Below, piece after piece: positions 1 to 10,900 of a DNA stretch of 17,568 bases (position 1 is the first letter of the stretch; every line of letters starts with the position of its first letter). Made by a program: the position numbers and the translations under genes. The notes below the pieces were generated by a model. That model had not been told where the DNA came from. It ran no database searches and saw only the letters and a program-made list of their open reading frames with translations. The stretch is from the NCBI GenBank assembly GCA_028565635.1, contig JAOXYB010001569.1:2878-20445 (forward strand). Reading direction: 5' to 3'. This stretch comes from Phoronis ovalis (taxonomy: Eukaryota; Phoronida; Phoronidae).

Positions 1-678
1 AAATGCGACATCACAAACGAAATACCACTATACCTAAGGGTCACATTTTGTTGCAAACAGTAGAAAGGTGGTGAAGTGGAATTGGTAGTAGGTCTGCAGT
101 GTCAATTTTAAATTCTGAAATTCAATAGATTATTTACAGAATACTTATGTTGGCAAATAAACAGTCACATATTAAGCTCATAGCATCTCATGATTGTTAA
201 CAAACAACAATCTGGAAATGTCTCTACTAAGTGCATGTAAATAGAATGACCTGTTTTTTATTACTTTAAGAAAATGCACCCAGTTCAGGAATTCCTGGAT
301 CCAGCCCTGATAATGTCAAAACATTAATGTATTTTTCTTTCTTTTTAATGTTCAAAATATTTGCACTTGCCTTTAATCTATTCCCTGAAATTTCATTTCA
401 CTGATTCAACAGCTGTCAATCACTGACACTTATTATATAGGCTTTATCTTTAATAATACTATTAGATTAACTTTGTTGCTTTGAATTTAATTTGAAAATT
501 TATTTTTACTTCATAAAGGTGTACTGTGAAATTAAAATCAAAGTAATAAAGTGACGGAACTTATAGTTACACTTTATTTTTTAACATCTTATTAGTTCCT
601 TGTTAATCTGCTTGTCTTAACAGTATGAAATAAACGGATATAAAAGCTGGTTTTCATTTGATTTTACAAATATTTTAG
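1..678. other. Probable intron or upstream DNA of the KNOP1-like gene, no exon recognised
   Basis: This AT-rich stretch has no ORF I can support. Its right end leads into a splice acceptor (AG at 677-678) of the plus-strand exon that follows. A second acceptor with a better pyrimidine tract (CAG at 621-623) lies 55 bp upstream and is also open in frame. The residues it would add are aromatic-rich and unlike the rest of the protein, so I read 1-678 as intron. Upstream exons of the gene must lie to the left of the window. Confidence 0.55.
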
Positions 679-1607
679 ATGATACATGCAGCTTTGAAGA
701 GACTAAAAAACTGAATAGTAACAAGATTGATAAAGTATGGACAAAGCTACAGAAATACAAAGCTAAAATGAAAGAGGAAAGAAAAGGACAGATTGATTAC
801 AAGGTAGAAATAGAAAATCCTTATCTTCCCTATACATTTCAATATCAAGATAAAACCTCCGGGGACCAGGGTGCTTGTGATGTGGAAAGATATCCAGGAG
901 GTGCAGTATGCAAGAAAAAACGTAAGAAGGATAAAAAGCAGAAAATACAGAGCAAAAAGAAAAGTTACTTTGAGGAGAGTTTAGACTCGAGTAGTAAATC
1001 ACAGAAAATTGAACAACATAATGAGAAAACTAATAATGATATCAAAATGTGTAAGACAAGCAAATCTGCAAAGAAAAGAAAAATGGAAAAAAATTCTTGT
1101 GATGATGAAATGGCTGAAAATACGAGCATGGAATCCACAAATAAAAAAAGAAAACAAAAGGAAAGTAAACAAGATTCTGTTCAGACTACTCTGTGCAAGA
1201 TGGATGAAAGCAAAGATAGTTCTGTTGAAAACACTAGTCAGAAGATCTCACACTCTGTTCTTGGGCAATGGTCAACTGCTGAATTAGGAACAGAAGAAAG
1301 ACAGCAAAAATTTCTTCGTTTAATGGGTGGTTTTAAAAAAGAGAGCAGCAGTTCTCCATCTAAGATAAATGGAAAGAGTTTTGCTAAATATTCCAAACCT
1401 GTGGAAGATCCCCCAAAAATAACAGCTATGAATAAAGAGGAAGAAAATACATTGAAAAAGAATTTAGAAAATCAGTTTGAAAGGGCTATGGCACTGAAAT
1501 TGAATCAACTTAAAGGTGGTGGAATAGGTTATGAAGTGCCACCAGATGAAGGGAAGAAATTTTACATTGACAAAACCAAGTCAAAGTCAAAGAAATTTGA
1601 TGATTAG
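679..1607 (+). CDS. KNOP1: Lysine-rich nucleolar protein 1-like, 3'-terminal exon (partial)
   Basis: This is the last coding exon of a basic nucleolar protein. The reading frame is open from the acceptor at 677-678 to the TAG at 1605-1607. It does not need to start at the internal ATG (768), because codons upstream of that ATG read on in frame as a charged, lysine-rich sequence. The middle holds several basic runs (KKKRKK, KKRK, KKKRK) that would act as nuclear or nucleolar targeting signals, mixed with Ser/Glu-rich stretches. The C-terminal third carries the family signature: GQW, then KFLRLMGGFK, then a FERAMALK helix and FYIDK near the end, matching the SMAP-like domain shared by KNOP1 and small acidic protein. 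Residue 1 of this exon completes a split codon (phase 2). The N-terminal part is missing. Human KNOP1 binds ZNF106 in nucleoli; its molecular role is poorly known. A different SMAP-domain protein is the main alternative. Confidence 0.75.
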
Positions 1608-2009
1608 GAGTAACTAAATGTCAAATATGATCCTGTTTTGTTAATTTATATATATGTGGCCCAATTTGAAAAAAAAGAAACTGAAAGTTAGAAAGTGATG
1701 GCATAGCAGAAGTTAGCCAATACTTTAAGTAAAACAAACTTGACTGACTGTATGTTATAGTGATAAGATAATATATCAAATATATTTGATGCAAATGAAA
1801 ATCTGTGAAATTTAAGGTTTTCACACTAACATTTCTAGAGTCAAGTGTACAGCTACTGCGGTATGTTACACTAACTGTAACTAAATAATATTTTTATGTG
1901 TTGTAGACATTAGAGCAGTTCTTCTTAATAATGGGCATCTACCATTATGATACCCATTTCTACACTATTTACTCTACAGGCAAATTTCTTTTGTAACAGT
2001 TATTCCACT
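1608..2009. other. Convergent 3' untranslated region between KNOP1-like and ankyrin genes
   Basis: These 402 bp separate the KNOP1-like stop from the stop of the ankyrin-death gene on the other strand, so both 3' UTRs must fit here or overlap. I see no AATAAA or ATTAAA on either strand. The only candidate is an AATATA-type variant, present on both strands near 1780-1790 where the sequence is self-complementary. No other gene is visible. Confidence 0.6.
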
Positions 2010-5000
2010 TCAGTCCTTTTTTTCTAATTTGTCCGCCATGTTGCCAAGCTCGCAATCTCTTAATGCTTGAATAAGAGCTTCTTCAGTTGCATCATCACCT
2101 TGGGAACGTTTCCATTGAAGTAAAGCAGCATATGATTGGTCCTTTAGTTGACCTGGATGTTTTTCTTGCAGTTCTGTGTAAAATTGACACATAATAGTAT
2201 GAATATATGGCTTTTCCAGATAAATGTGAACAACATATTCTCTAACAAAAAACTACAGTCTAATTTGCATGTCATTGCAAACAAGGCGATGAATAAGTTT
2301 TCAAAAACATTATTTAGATAAACTTTGATACTTACCTAACCAATGAACATAAGCCTTTTTCTCTGACATCAGTTTTGTATACGCCTGGCACGTTTTACAA
2401 TCTTTGACAGAAATAACACTGCTTCAACACACCATAACACTAAATCAACAAATGTACTCTCTAACTGGGCCAAAATACAACTGCAAACTCGAGAACTGGA
2501 AGTTTAGCCTATTTAATTTAATATTCAGACCTTACCTTGAATATAGTTGTTAAGGTTTGCTGCCTCGGTCACATTCAGCTGACGTACTAATGTTTTCCAT
2601 GCATGTCCAATCGAAGCAGATGTTTTCAAAAACAAGGAATTGAGTGCAGGAGATGGTTTACGATCAATATCAGTACCACCTTGCTGCAGAAGTTCGACAA
2701 CTTTCTGATGCCCTTTAGCCTTTGCCAGATCAAGAGCAGTATTGCCATCACTGTCTGTTTTACTGACATCTGCCCCAGCTTCCAATAGTTCGGCAACAAC
2801 AGCATGTCGTCCATTAGATGCAGCAGCATGAACTGGAGTCATTTGATTACTTTTTGCTAAATTTATGTTTGCCTTGCGTTTCAATAACAGATGTACAATT
2901 TCAGAATGGCCATACATTGCTGCTAAGTACATAGGTGAGACTCCATTTATGTTTTGGACATTGACATTAGCAGCTGCAGCAATAAGTGATGACACTACCC
3001 CTTTGTGGCCATTTTGGCAACCAAGATGCAAAGCTGTAAAGCCATCTTTTTCTTTGATGTCAACTTTAGGATTGGCTCCAAGCAAAGCATCAACTACACC
3101 TAATTTACCCCGCTGAGATGCTTTATGAAGTGGGGTCCAACCTAAACAATAAAATGACTATAATATAATTTCCCTCTATTTATTGTGGATTTTTAGAGAT
3201 GAGTAATAATATATAATTATTCAAAACTATCAAATTGAATTGACACAGATAATCCAATTAATTGTTTTTCAATTGATAAACTATTAAAGCATAATGTATT
3301 CTTGTCAGTTTGAAGAAGTTACAAATGAATGCTTAACTTGAACTATTTGTAATTATAATACCTAAATGAATATACAAATTATTGTTAATAAACATTAAAC
3401 AAAAATTTGTGAGCAGCATAATGGATAAAGAAATAAAAATTAAAACAAAATTGCGAGCCAAATTACCTTCATCATTAGCGATTCCAGTTTTAGCAGAACG
3501 AGCCAATAACAGCTTTACTACGTCAGTGTGACCATAGTGAGATGCTAAGAACAGTGATGTAGCTCCTGTACCATTTTGTTGATTGATATCTGCTCCAGAA
3601 CCCAGTAAGGCTGACACTGTATCTTTGTTACCATTTTGTGCTACAATGCAGAAAATGCCAATATATTTTGATACATGATTCTGGATGCCACAGCTAAAGA
3701 AATTTAAATATTCACCAAATAATTTTGTATCTCTGGTAACATTAAAAAATTGTAAAGTATTAATCACGGTAAAACAACAATTTATTTCCTAATCATGATG
3801 ACCACACAAAGATATTGGAAATTGAACATATGATATATTACAAATGTATCTTTTCCTGTTGTTTATCAATGTTTTATAGTTGGGATTCCAGAACCTTTTA
3901 CTTAAATTTCAAGTTGGTGTCATTTCACTCAAAACTAAGTTCTAACGTACCTACCAAAATATGTTCTAAAAGTTTACTTTATAAGCCGAGTAATTGGTGA
4001 AAATGTGGAGTTTTGGTGGTTCCACCAAAATTCACCATCTATTCTTAGCAAAAATGGTAACTAAAGAATATGGCAGGCGCACGGGTATGATATGACAGAA
4101 AGTTGTGATTAGTTAATGAACGTATACTGTTGTTCACGAAACCTTTAAAATGCACATAAATATCAGGTTTGATTATTTAGTTAGAATATGTGTCATATTT
4201 TACTGAAGTGCAAATCAGCCATTTGCATTTACACCAGGAATCCAATTCAGTGGAGATAAGTTAAATAGTACGCTATTTTTTATTCAGGAAAGAATGCACC
4301 ATCTGGTGGAGAGATTTGTTGCTGTCATGAGTTTTTTCTTATACAGACTCGAAATGTGATTTAGTGAACTTCAGTTATAACTTGAAAAGATTGATTAGAG
4401 AAAACTGAACATGTTCGGGTACAATTTTTTGGACATTTATAGCCAAAGACTCTGGGACCCCAATTTTAAGATAAGGTTATGCCTACACTGAATTGAATTT
4501 ATATACTACCTGCAAGAGCCAGAGCTGTGTTACCCTCTCCATCTTGCAAATTCACATCTGCTCCTTTAAACAACAACGATTTCACAATATCTGTTTTTCC
4601 TCTTTCTGAAGCCATATGCAATGCAGCTGTACCTAAAGAATAAAAGCTAGTTGGGTATTTGGGGAATAAAATGTTACTACTATAACATCAGATACCCATC
4701 CATGCATATGGTTTTTGGAAACTTAATTGTTAACTACTAATGGATCCTTACATTATTAAATGAACACATACCATTATCACGCTGAATGTTGGTATCTGCA
4801 TCATAAGAAAGAAGATAGTCAACCATTTGTAAATTTCCTCGTTGTACAGCCAACATGAGTGGCGTCATTCCAGCTTTGTTTTGGTTGTCAATTGGGACAC
4901 CAGCATCCAAGAAGATCTTCAAAAAAGTGATTTTTTTCATAAAATAATTATAATAATGAAAATAGGTCATGAAAAATAAAAATAGGTTGTTACTGTTATT

Positions 5001-6163
5001 TATTGGCTTTTTTATAATGATTGTAATCTTTTGCTTGACAAGATCACTTTCAAGGTAAACAAATTAACGAACCTGCTGTCAGTTTCCCAATACATAAACA
5101 ACCAGTTCCAAAACACCTTTATTAAAATAACGAGCCAATGACCCAACAATTTAACAATTTTTATATGCAGCAGTTTTCACATAAAATTGTGAAGCGGAAT
5201 AAAGATTTAATTTGCAAATATCAGTAATTATATAGTTTATTTTTTCTTAGCATAACCACTGACCCTGGCGGTCTCTTGGATATATTTTGGGGTGGGGGTG
5301 CACCACTGACGATAAAGTTTTTGTACTAACTCTATACCAAAAATGTTGAAATTTGGACCCCGAAATATACCAATAATTCCAAACAAAACCCCCGAAATAT
5401 ACCAAACATTCTAAAACATATCCCCCAAATATACCAGCAGTCAACATGTAGAATCTACATCTGATGTCATAAATAGTGTACAGTGCATTTATTATTTGTT
5501 TTATTAGGTATTGTTCACTATTTTGCTTGAAAAGTAGACCCGAAATATATACCTTTCGAAAAGAGTTCTTGACTAGGCCTCAAAAACTATACCCAAAATA
5601 CACCACAGAAGTATAAACAAGTTTTAAAAGATACCCTGAAATATACTAAAATTCGTCAAAAAATGTACCCTGAGTCAGCACCACATCCCGTTAGCTCCAT
5701 ACACTAAGAGACCCCCCAGGGCACCAACAACGCTAGGTAAATATTAGACACTGACGATTGTAGTAATTTATGCAAAACACACAGATACATCTGAATAAAC
5801 TTACTGTCCGTGAACGTATTGATTTATATAATTACGGCAATCATTGAGCAGTTGGTACTACTAATTAACGACGACCTGTAATTATGAAATAGGGGTTGAC
5901 AGTGGCATCACTTTTATATACTAGTACTTTCAAAATATATCTGCATAAAATAAAATAAATAGATTTATAAGCATTACCTTCACAATATCTTCATTTCCAA
6001 GTTCAGCAGCAGTGTTTATAGCACAGGCTCCGTCTCTGCATGGTTTAGTACACAATTCCTTTGCATCTCTTGAAAATGTTTCCAAAATATTTTTGGTCTG
6101 TGTTACATCACTGTTTCTTACTGCTGTCACAAGTTTTTGAATTTCTTGATTAAGTCGACTCAT
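2010..6163 (-). CDS. Ankyrin repeat and death domain-containing protein, six exons, 465 aa
   Basis: Exons, 5' to 3' on the minus strand: 6163-5978, 4916-4772, 4632-4510, 3640-3467, 3141-2536 and 2173-2010. All introns are GT-AG, phases agree at each junction (0,1,1,1,1), and the total of 1398 nt gives 465 residues plus TGA. Residues 1-42 form a helical N-terminus. Ten ankyrin repeats follow from about 43 to 375, with TALHLG, TPLHKA, TPVHAA, VVxLLL and GADVN type motifs. Residues about 385-462 form a death domain, with Trp391, LLQWKRSQGDDAT and EALIQALRD. Death domains recruit partners by homotypic contact and ankyrin repeats bind varied proteins, so a cytosolic signalling adaptor is likely; the partner is unknown. 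The layout resembles the ANKDD1A/B group, but orthology is unproven. The ATG directly follows an acceptor (CTAG at 6167-6164), so a non-coding or short coding 5' exon probably lies further right. Confidence 0.85.
4011..4030. repeat. Perfect 9-bp palindrome in ankyrin gene intron 3
   Basis: TTTTGGTGG at 4011-4019 and CCACCAAAA at 4022-4030 are exact reverse complements around TT. An outer pair, GGTGAA near 3996 with TTCACC at 4031-4036, could extend the stem after a bulge on the left. It lies in the 869-bp intron 3641-4509, where I see no other structure. It may be a tiny inverted-repeat relic or chance. Confidence 0.5.
5263..5721. mobile_element. MITE-like element with imperfect terminal inverted repeats, ankyrin gene intron 1
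   Basis: The left end reads CCCTGGCGGTCTCTT (5263-5277). The reverse complement of the right end reads CCCTGGGGGGTCTCTT (5706-5721), a match with one mismatch and a one-base gap. Similarity resumes further in (GGTGC, then CTGAC). The inside is a degenerate tandem array with a unit of about 32 bp, best seen at 5330-5432, whose core on the plus strand is CCCCGAAATATACCA. No transposase ORF exists, and a frame open across 5247-5447 is only the repeat read through. No clear target-site duplication was found. A non-autonomous DNA transposon is the best reading. It lies wholly inside the 1061-bp first intron. Confidence 0.7.
5330..5432. repeat. Degenerate tandem repeat, about 32-bp unit
   Basis: Three consecutive units on the minus strand begin TGGTATATTT and continue with a run of G; they are 32, 32 and 33 bp long, followed by a partial fourth. 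More decayed copies of the same core (ACCCGAAATATATACC at about 5539, ACCCTGAAATATACT at about 5632) lie in the right half of the same element. Confidence 0.75.
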
Positions 6164-7573
6164 CTAGAAACCAAGAGTTAATAGTTCATAATGTACTAGA
6201 AGGTTTGCGGCTGGTCCATGATATAATACAAATTAATATAACTGAAAAGATTAACTGAAACAATAAATGACAATATACAGACAATAATTACAAAATGTTT
6301 TCATTGTAATAGTCCAAATGTGAAATCATTATGTGGATTGTATATATTTATCATTTAAATCTGGCTTCAATAAATTATATGACTGCCTACTTTCCACTAT
6401 AAATCCTTCCTTTTGATCCATTTGTGCCTCAATTTTCTAAATAGTCTTCACTCTTCTCCTGAGCCCTCGCACAATTGATATTAGTTGCACACACAAAGTT
6501 CTTACCACTTACATAGCAGGTTGTGCTAGCACTGAGAAAAAGAAGAGTGTAAGCTGGGAAATAATGTGTGCCGTTGGAGCTCAGAAAACTGAGGTATAGG
6601 ATATGCCAACATATAATACATCGCATGAACAAGCCTGCAAGCATCTAACTTCCTAAGTCATCACATGCATTCATGCATATTTAGTTTCCATCTCATAAAA
6701 TGGAAGATGTTAATTTTTTTCCCACCAAGACTAAATAAACACTAAAAAATGTGGGAGTATAGTCTGTTCCTACCTTGGAATATGCTCTAACTTCCAGCGA
6801 CAGAATAAAAATAAACTTGGATAATCCAAGTATAATTTTTCAGTGTTCAAAATCAATAAAATCAATAGCTGACAAAGACCATCATCAAAGATGGTTACTA
6901 TGGACAAACAAAACTATAGGAAATCAATTGTAAAAGATGCGGTACATTAAATCAATAAGTATTTCTTTAATTGTTTAATATATTAGAAAAACAAAAGGTT
7001 TTATGTGCCTATTAGGCATTGATCACAGAGCAGCTGCAACATATTACCTAATGTGTGAAAATGCAGAATTTAGTTAACAATACTTCTGCTGGATTAAAAG
7101 TGAAATAGATTTCCAATATAAGAGAGTGTCACAGTTCCAATATTAGTGAAGCCTACTTTTGTTGATTTATTATTAAATTCTGAAAATTCATACTCCTTTT
7201 CAACTTAAATTTGCTCAAAACTGGAACACTCGATCATTTAGCAGTTTTAACAAAACAATCTCCTTTGACTTCTGTAAGTGCAATCCTCCTTCCTTTTCAA
7301 ACATTTGATAATTCTCAACAACCATACACCCTCAGTTTAAAAAAAATTAAGGTATATGGTATTCAGAGATAATAATTATAAAATAGATCTCTTTGAATTA
7401 CTTTAACTATACTAGCCATGTATACTAATTAACACATTATAAAAAAGAATTGCAGACCTTTGTTCTTGGTTTTTATGCATACCTAGCATTGATTAACTAA
7501 TAAATCAAGATATGCACCGAGTTCATTTGATTAGCAGTTCATTTTTCAGGTGGTTAGACACACAAAAGGATCC

Positions 7574-7622
7574 AACAATATTCTGCTTTGAATTGCCAGA
7601 AAATCATTTACAGAATATTGTT
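7574..7622. repeat. 12-bp perfect inverted repeat with 25-bp loop
   Basis: AACAATATTCTG at 7574-7585 is the exact reverse complement of CAGAATATTGTT at 7611-7622. It lies about 310 bp beyond the TRMO stop codon. It could be the end of a small repeat element or a hairpin in a long 3' UTR; nothing ties it to a function. Confidence 0.5.
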
Positions 7623-7759
7623 CTACAGGAAATCGTTACTTTGTAAATGTTACAAAAGAACAAATCTAATTCCGATTTTAAACCAAAATTTTTTAACCAT
7701 CTCACATATATCATGTTTCTAAGAAAGAATCAGATACCGAGAACTTGCAACATAAACAT

Positions 7760-7765
7760 TTTAAT
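7760..7765 (-). terminator. Candidate poly(A) signal (ATTAAA) for TRMO
   Basis: The plus strand reads TTTAAT, giving ATTAAA on the minus strand 164 nt past the TRMO TGA. This is the commonest variant of AATAAA and it lies at a normal distance. AT-rich sequence makes chance matches likely. Confidence 0.4.
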
Positions 7766-7928
7766 AAATACAAGTCATATACACAAATAAATAACTGATC
7801 TAGTGCTAATAGTTAAATTAAATATCGGCATAGATGAAGTCGATAATGGCTGCCTGTATGGTCATTGGGGATAAAGTACCATTCAGAACTAATGTAATTT
7901 GTATCCATTTGCCACAATCAATCATATT

Positions 7929-10900
7929 TCAAGTAGAGTTTAATTTAAAATTTTCTGATGGTTGCACTCTAAGCACTTCTACCTCATTTTTATCAAACCA
8001 ACAGGTCACATGTACAGTATCTACAATAAAGTAATACAGTGAATCTTGACAGTTTTGTCTTCTGTACACAGATCTGGGATCAGCTTGAAGAATATGGGTG
8101 ATAGTTTCTTTCAGCTCCTCGTAATCTTTCAGGAAATGTAAAACAAACTGTTTATTCATTGAATGGGATCCAAACTTTTGCATCTGTTGTTCTGCTGTTG
8201 GTGTAAAACGAACTTTTAATGTCTTTATTGGTGGTCTCTGTATCCAGGTTGCAATACTCGGATGTTCATAATGGGGCAAATCATTAGTTTCATCAGCTTT
8301 ACCAGCACTGCCACAAGAATACCCTTGATCTGTTTTAGATGTATCACAATTTTCTGAAGGCTCATTACCGTTAATACATTTGTTTAATACCAGCATTTTG
8401 GATTCTTTCACTTCAGTAGTGTTAGTGTCCCACTGACAGACAGTAGCACCATCACTTTTGCTGATCCCATCACCAGTTCCACTGAAATACCATTACATAA
8501 TTTAGTTCAGTTATCATCAAACAAGTCAATTACAATTTGAAGCTTACAAACAAATCTTCCATGAATATCAGCATAACCTTCCTCATTGCTAGCCACCTCT
8601 GGTGGAAGCAAGCTAGAGCCTTTAATTTTGTGTCATCAAAACATCAGCCCACATTTCTAAAGGACAAAAACAAATATCAAATCAAGGCAAATTATTTGAC
8701 AAATCGATCCACTTTTCTTTCTAAAGAAACGAAATAGCGTAGCATTTCAACTTTTAATATAGGAATGATTTTTTGCACTCATGATAAAGTTTTTATTTAA
8801 GCAAGACATTTACAATGTCAGATGCTCATCAAATCCCTAGAATCACATCACATTGTGGCTCGTATGTGGTTTCTAGCCCCGATTTGTATATAGGCAGTGC
8901 AATTTTTGAAGTATTTCCCTTAAGTAACGGTAAAGTATTGGATACAATAAATGTTAAAGATTCAGATCGGCATTTGGCCCATTTTTTAAGGTCATTCCAT
9001 GTTCCCGCCTAGCCTATTATATTCAGCCACTTATGTCTTTCATAAATCTACCTTCAAATCATCCAGTTAAATGCTTTTTTGAAGTATGATATGCCCTCTC
9101 GGAAACAAAGAAAGCCACCTGTATTGAAAATAATCCAGGTCAAAACTGTATCTGACCTGTTCTTGGACTTTTAAGTTACATGCCCTGTACTTAATATGAA
9201 GATGGTCAATGAAAACTATAGGTGTTATTGCGGCGTACCATATCTCAAGAACAAATCTTGGAAGTGTCCTAAGTTAAAATTATATCTGACCTGTACTTTC
9301 ATCTCTATGTATCCTGTACCAATATAAAGCTGATCGGATAAAAACTGAAGCAGTTACTGTGAGACAAAGAAAGTGCTATGCACAATGAAAGATGTCAAAG
9401 ATTCAGATTAACATTTAAGCTATTTTCAAGCTTATTCTAAAATATCACCTAGCCCACCAATCTACGGCCTTCATGAATCCACCTTTGAATCGTCCAGTCA
9501 ATGATTCGTCTTTCTGGAAAGTATGGAATGTACTGTGAGAATATTCCCTTGGCTTGCAATGATGATTGCTATTAATTTTGATGACATATTGTCCTTAATG
9601 GGACCTTAGCCTTATGACTGTAAAACATTTCAGATCTATACATGCACCATCTAATTTTTCCAAAATACCTCGGGTGTTTCAGCTTTTCTGTATCATGTAA
9701 AACATTCACTTGATCGTACTCTGGTATATAGGGTTTTATATCTAACACGGGTGTACCATCCAAGATGTCCAGACCAGATAAATGAACTGATGCTCCTGGA
9801 AAAATGTGTTTTAGCAAATATTTGTTGGTGTTGATATTTATTTTATCCTTTGAAAAGTTTTCAGAAAGATTATTAGCAATTTGACTTTTTTTGTATTGTA
9901 CTGCTTCATCTGTTTGCCAATTAAAGTGTTTTGTTTATGTTAGTTACAGATCAAGCACTAGATTTGGTTTTACATGAATTGGAAAATAACACAAAGTAAA
10001 TGACACTACTGATAGTGTTATTCAGAAATAAGACTAACCTTCAATTTTTTCTAGTTTTGCCAGTGTCAGACCAATTGCATTCGGACGGTAAGGACACCTG
10101 GTGGCAAAGAGACCAATTTTTTCTCCATCTAATCTTGGGGGTTTCACTTTTGCCTTTGTGAATGAGTTGTTATTCTGATGAAACAGAAATATTACCCTAA
10201 ATCCAAGCAGAAAGTATTATATATATATATATATATCATCAGGCTTGTACTATTTATAATAAAGGCTTTTATAAGATGTAACAATAATGAGTACACAGAG
10301 ATATATTGGTGAAGGACAATATAATACATGAGAGAAATAACTTTATCAAAACAAGTCAATACGCTGACATTATCAACATGTATGACTTATATTTCCCTTA
10401 TGAAAAATTGTTGTACAAAGGGTTTCAAAATAGCATGGGACAAGCAAAACATATTTCCCTACAAAAGGCTTAAACACCTTTTCTTGTACTTAACAGAAAA
10501 CCCGGTTGAAAAACAAGACTTTACCATAAATGAGAAAACTGTTCCAGTCCTTCCAAAGAATGTTGCGGATTATTAAGCACAGCCTTCTCAATTGTTAGAA
10601 CTCCTCTTGATAAGCCACCACACACTGTAGCTTGGCGAGGTGTCCCATTTTTAAATTTAAACAATGACTGAATATAACCAACAGGTTTAAAACGGGTTAG
10701 AGAATCTGAAATAAATGACACAGTTACATGATAATATTTCAAAAATAGATTCTTGATTTGCAAACAACAGTTCTGAAGGTGTGAAAACAAAACAAGAAAT
10801 GTTTTACACAAATATTTTGATCCAAACAACAGCATCTGGCCAAATGTACCAATTCAAAAAATGGATTTTTTACTTTTTATTGTTTCATAAAATCAAATCA

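Larger units (their letters stand above)
6164..7928. other. Intergenic region between ankyrin gene 5' end and TRMO 3' end
   Basis: About 1.8 kb of AT-rich DNA with only short spurious frames. The ankyrin gene's promoter and 5' untranslated exon should be within or near it, because an acceptor sits directly before that gene's ATG; I cannot place them. The TRMO 3' UTR takes up the right end. A 12-bp inverted repeat occurs at 7574-7622. I see no tRNA and no conserved coding segment. Confidence 0.5.

Noticed and set aside
763-1002. Minus-strand ORF opposite the KNOP1-like exon
   Set aside because: It is the antisense of a well-supported lysine-rich coding exon and its Phe/Ser/Leu-rich composition is what antisense lysine codons give.
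5247-5447. 66-residue minus-strand ORF in ankyrin intron 1
   Set aside because: It reads through the 32-bp tandem units of the MITE-like element; the apparent Tyr/Gly repeat is the DNA repeat, not a protein.
6429-6644. 71-residue minus-strand ORF upstream of the ankyrin gene
   Set aside because: No family features and no splice signals joining it in phase to the ankyrin exons; it could contain untranslated exon sequence but I cannot support a gene.
8815-9012. 65-residue plus-strand ORF in TRMO intron 5
   Set aside because: It overlaps the degenerate direct repeat, which is not kept open in the second copy, and no homology is recognised.
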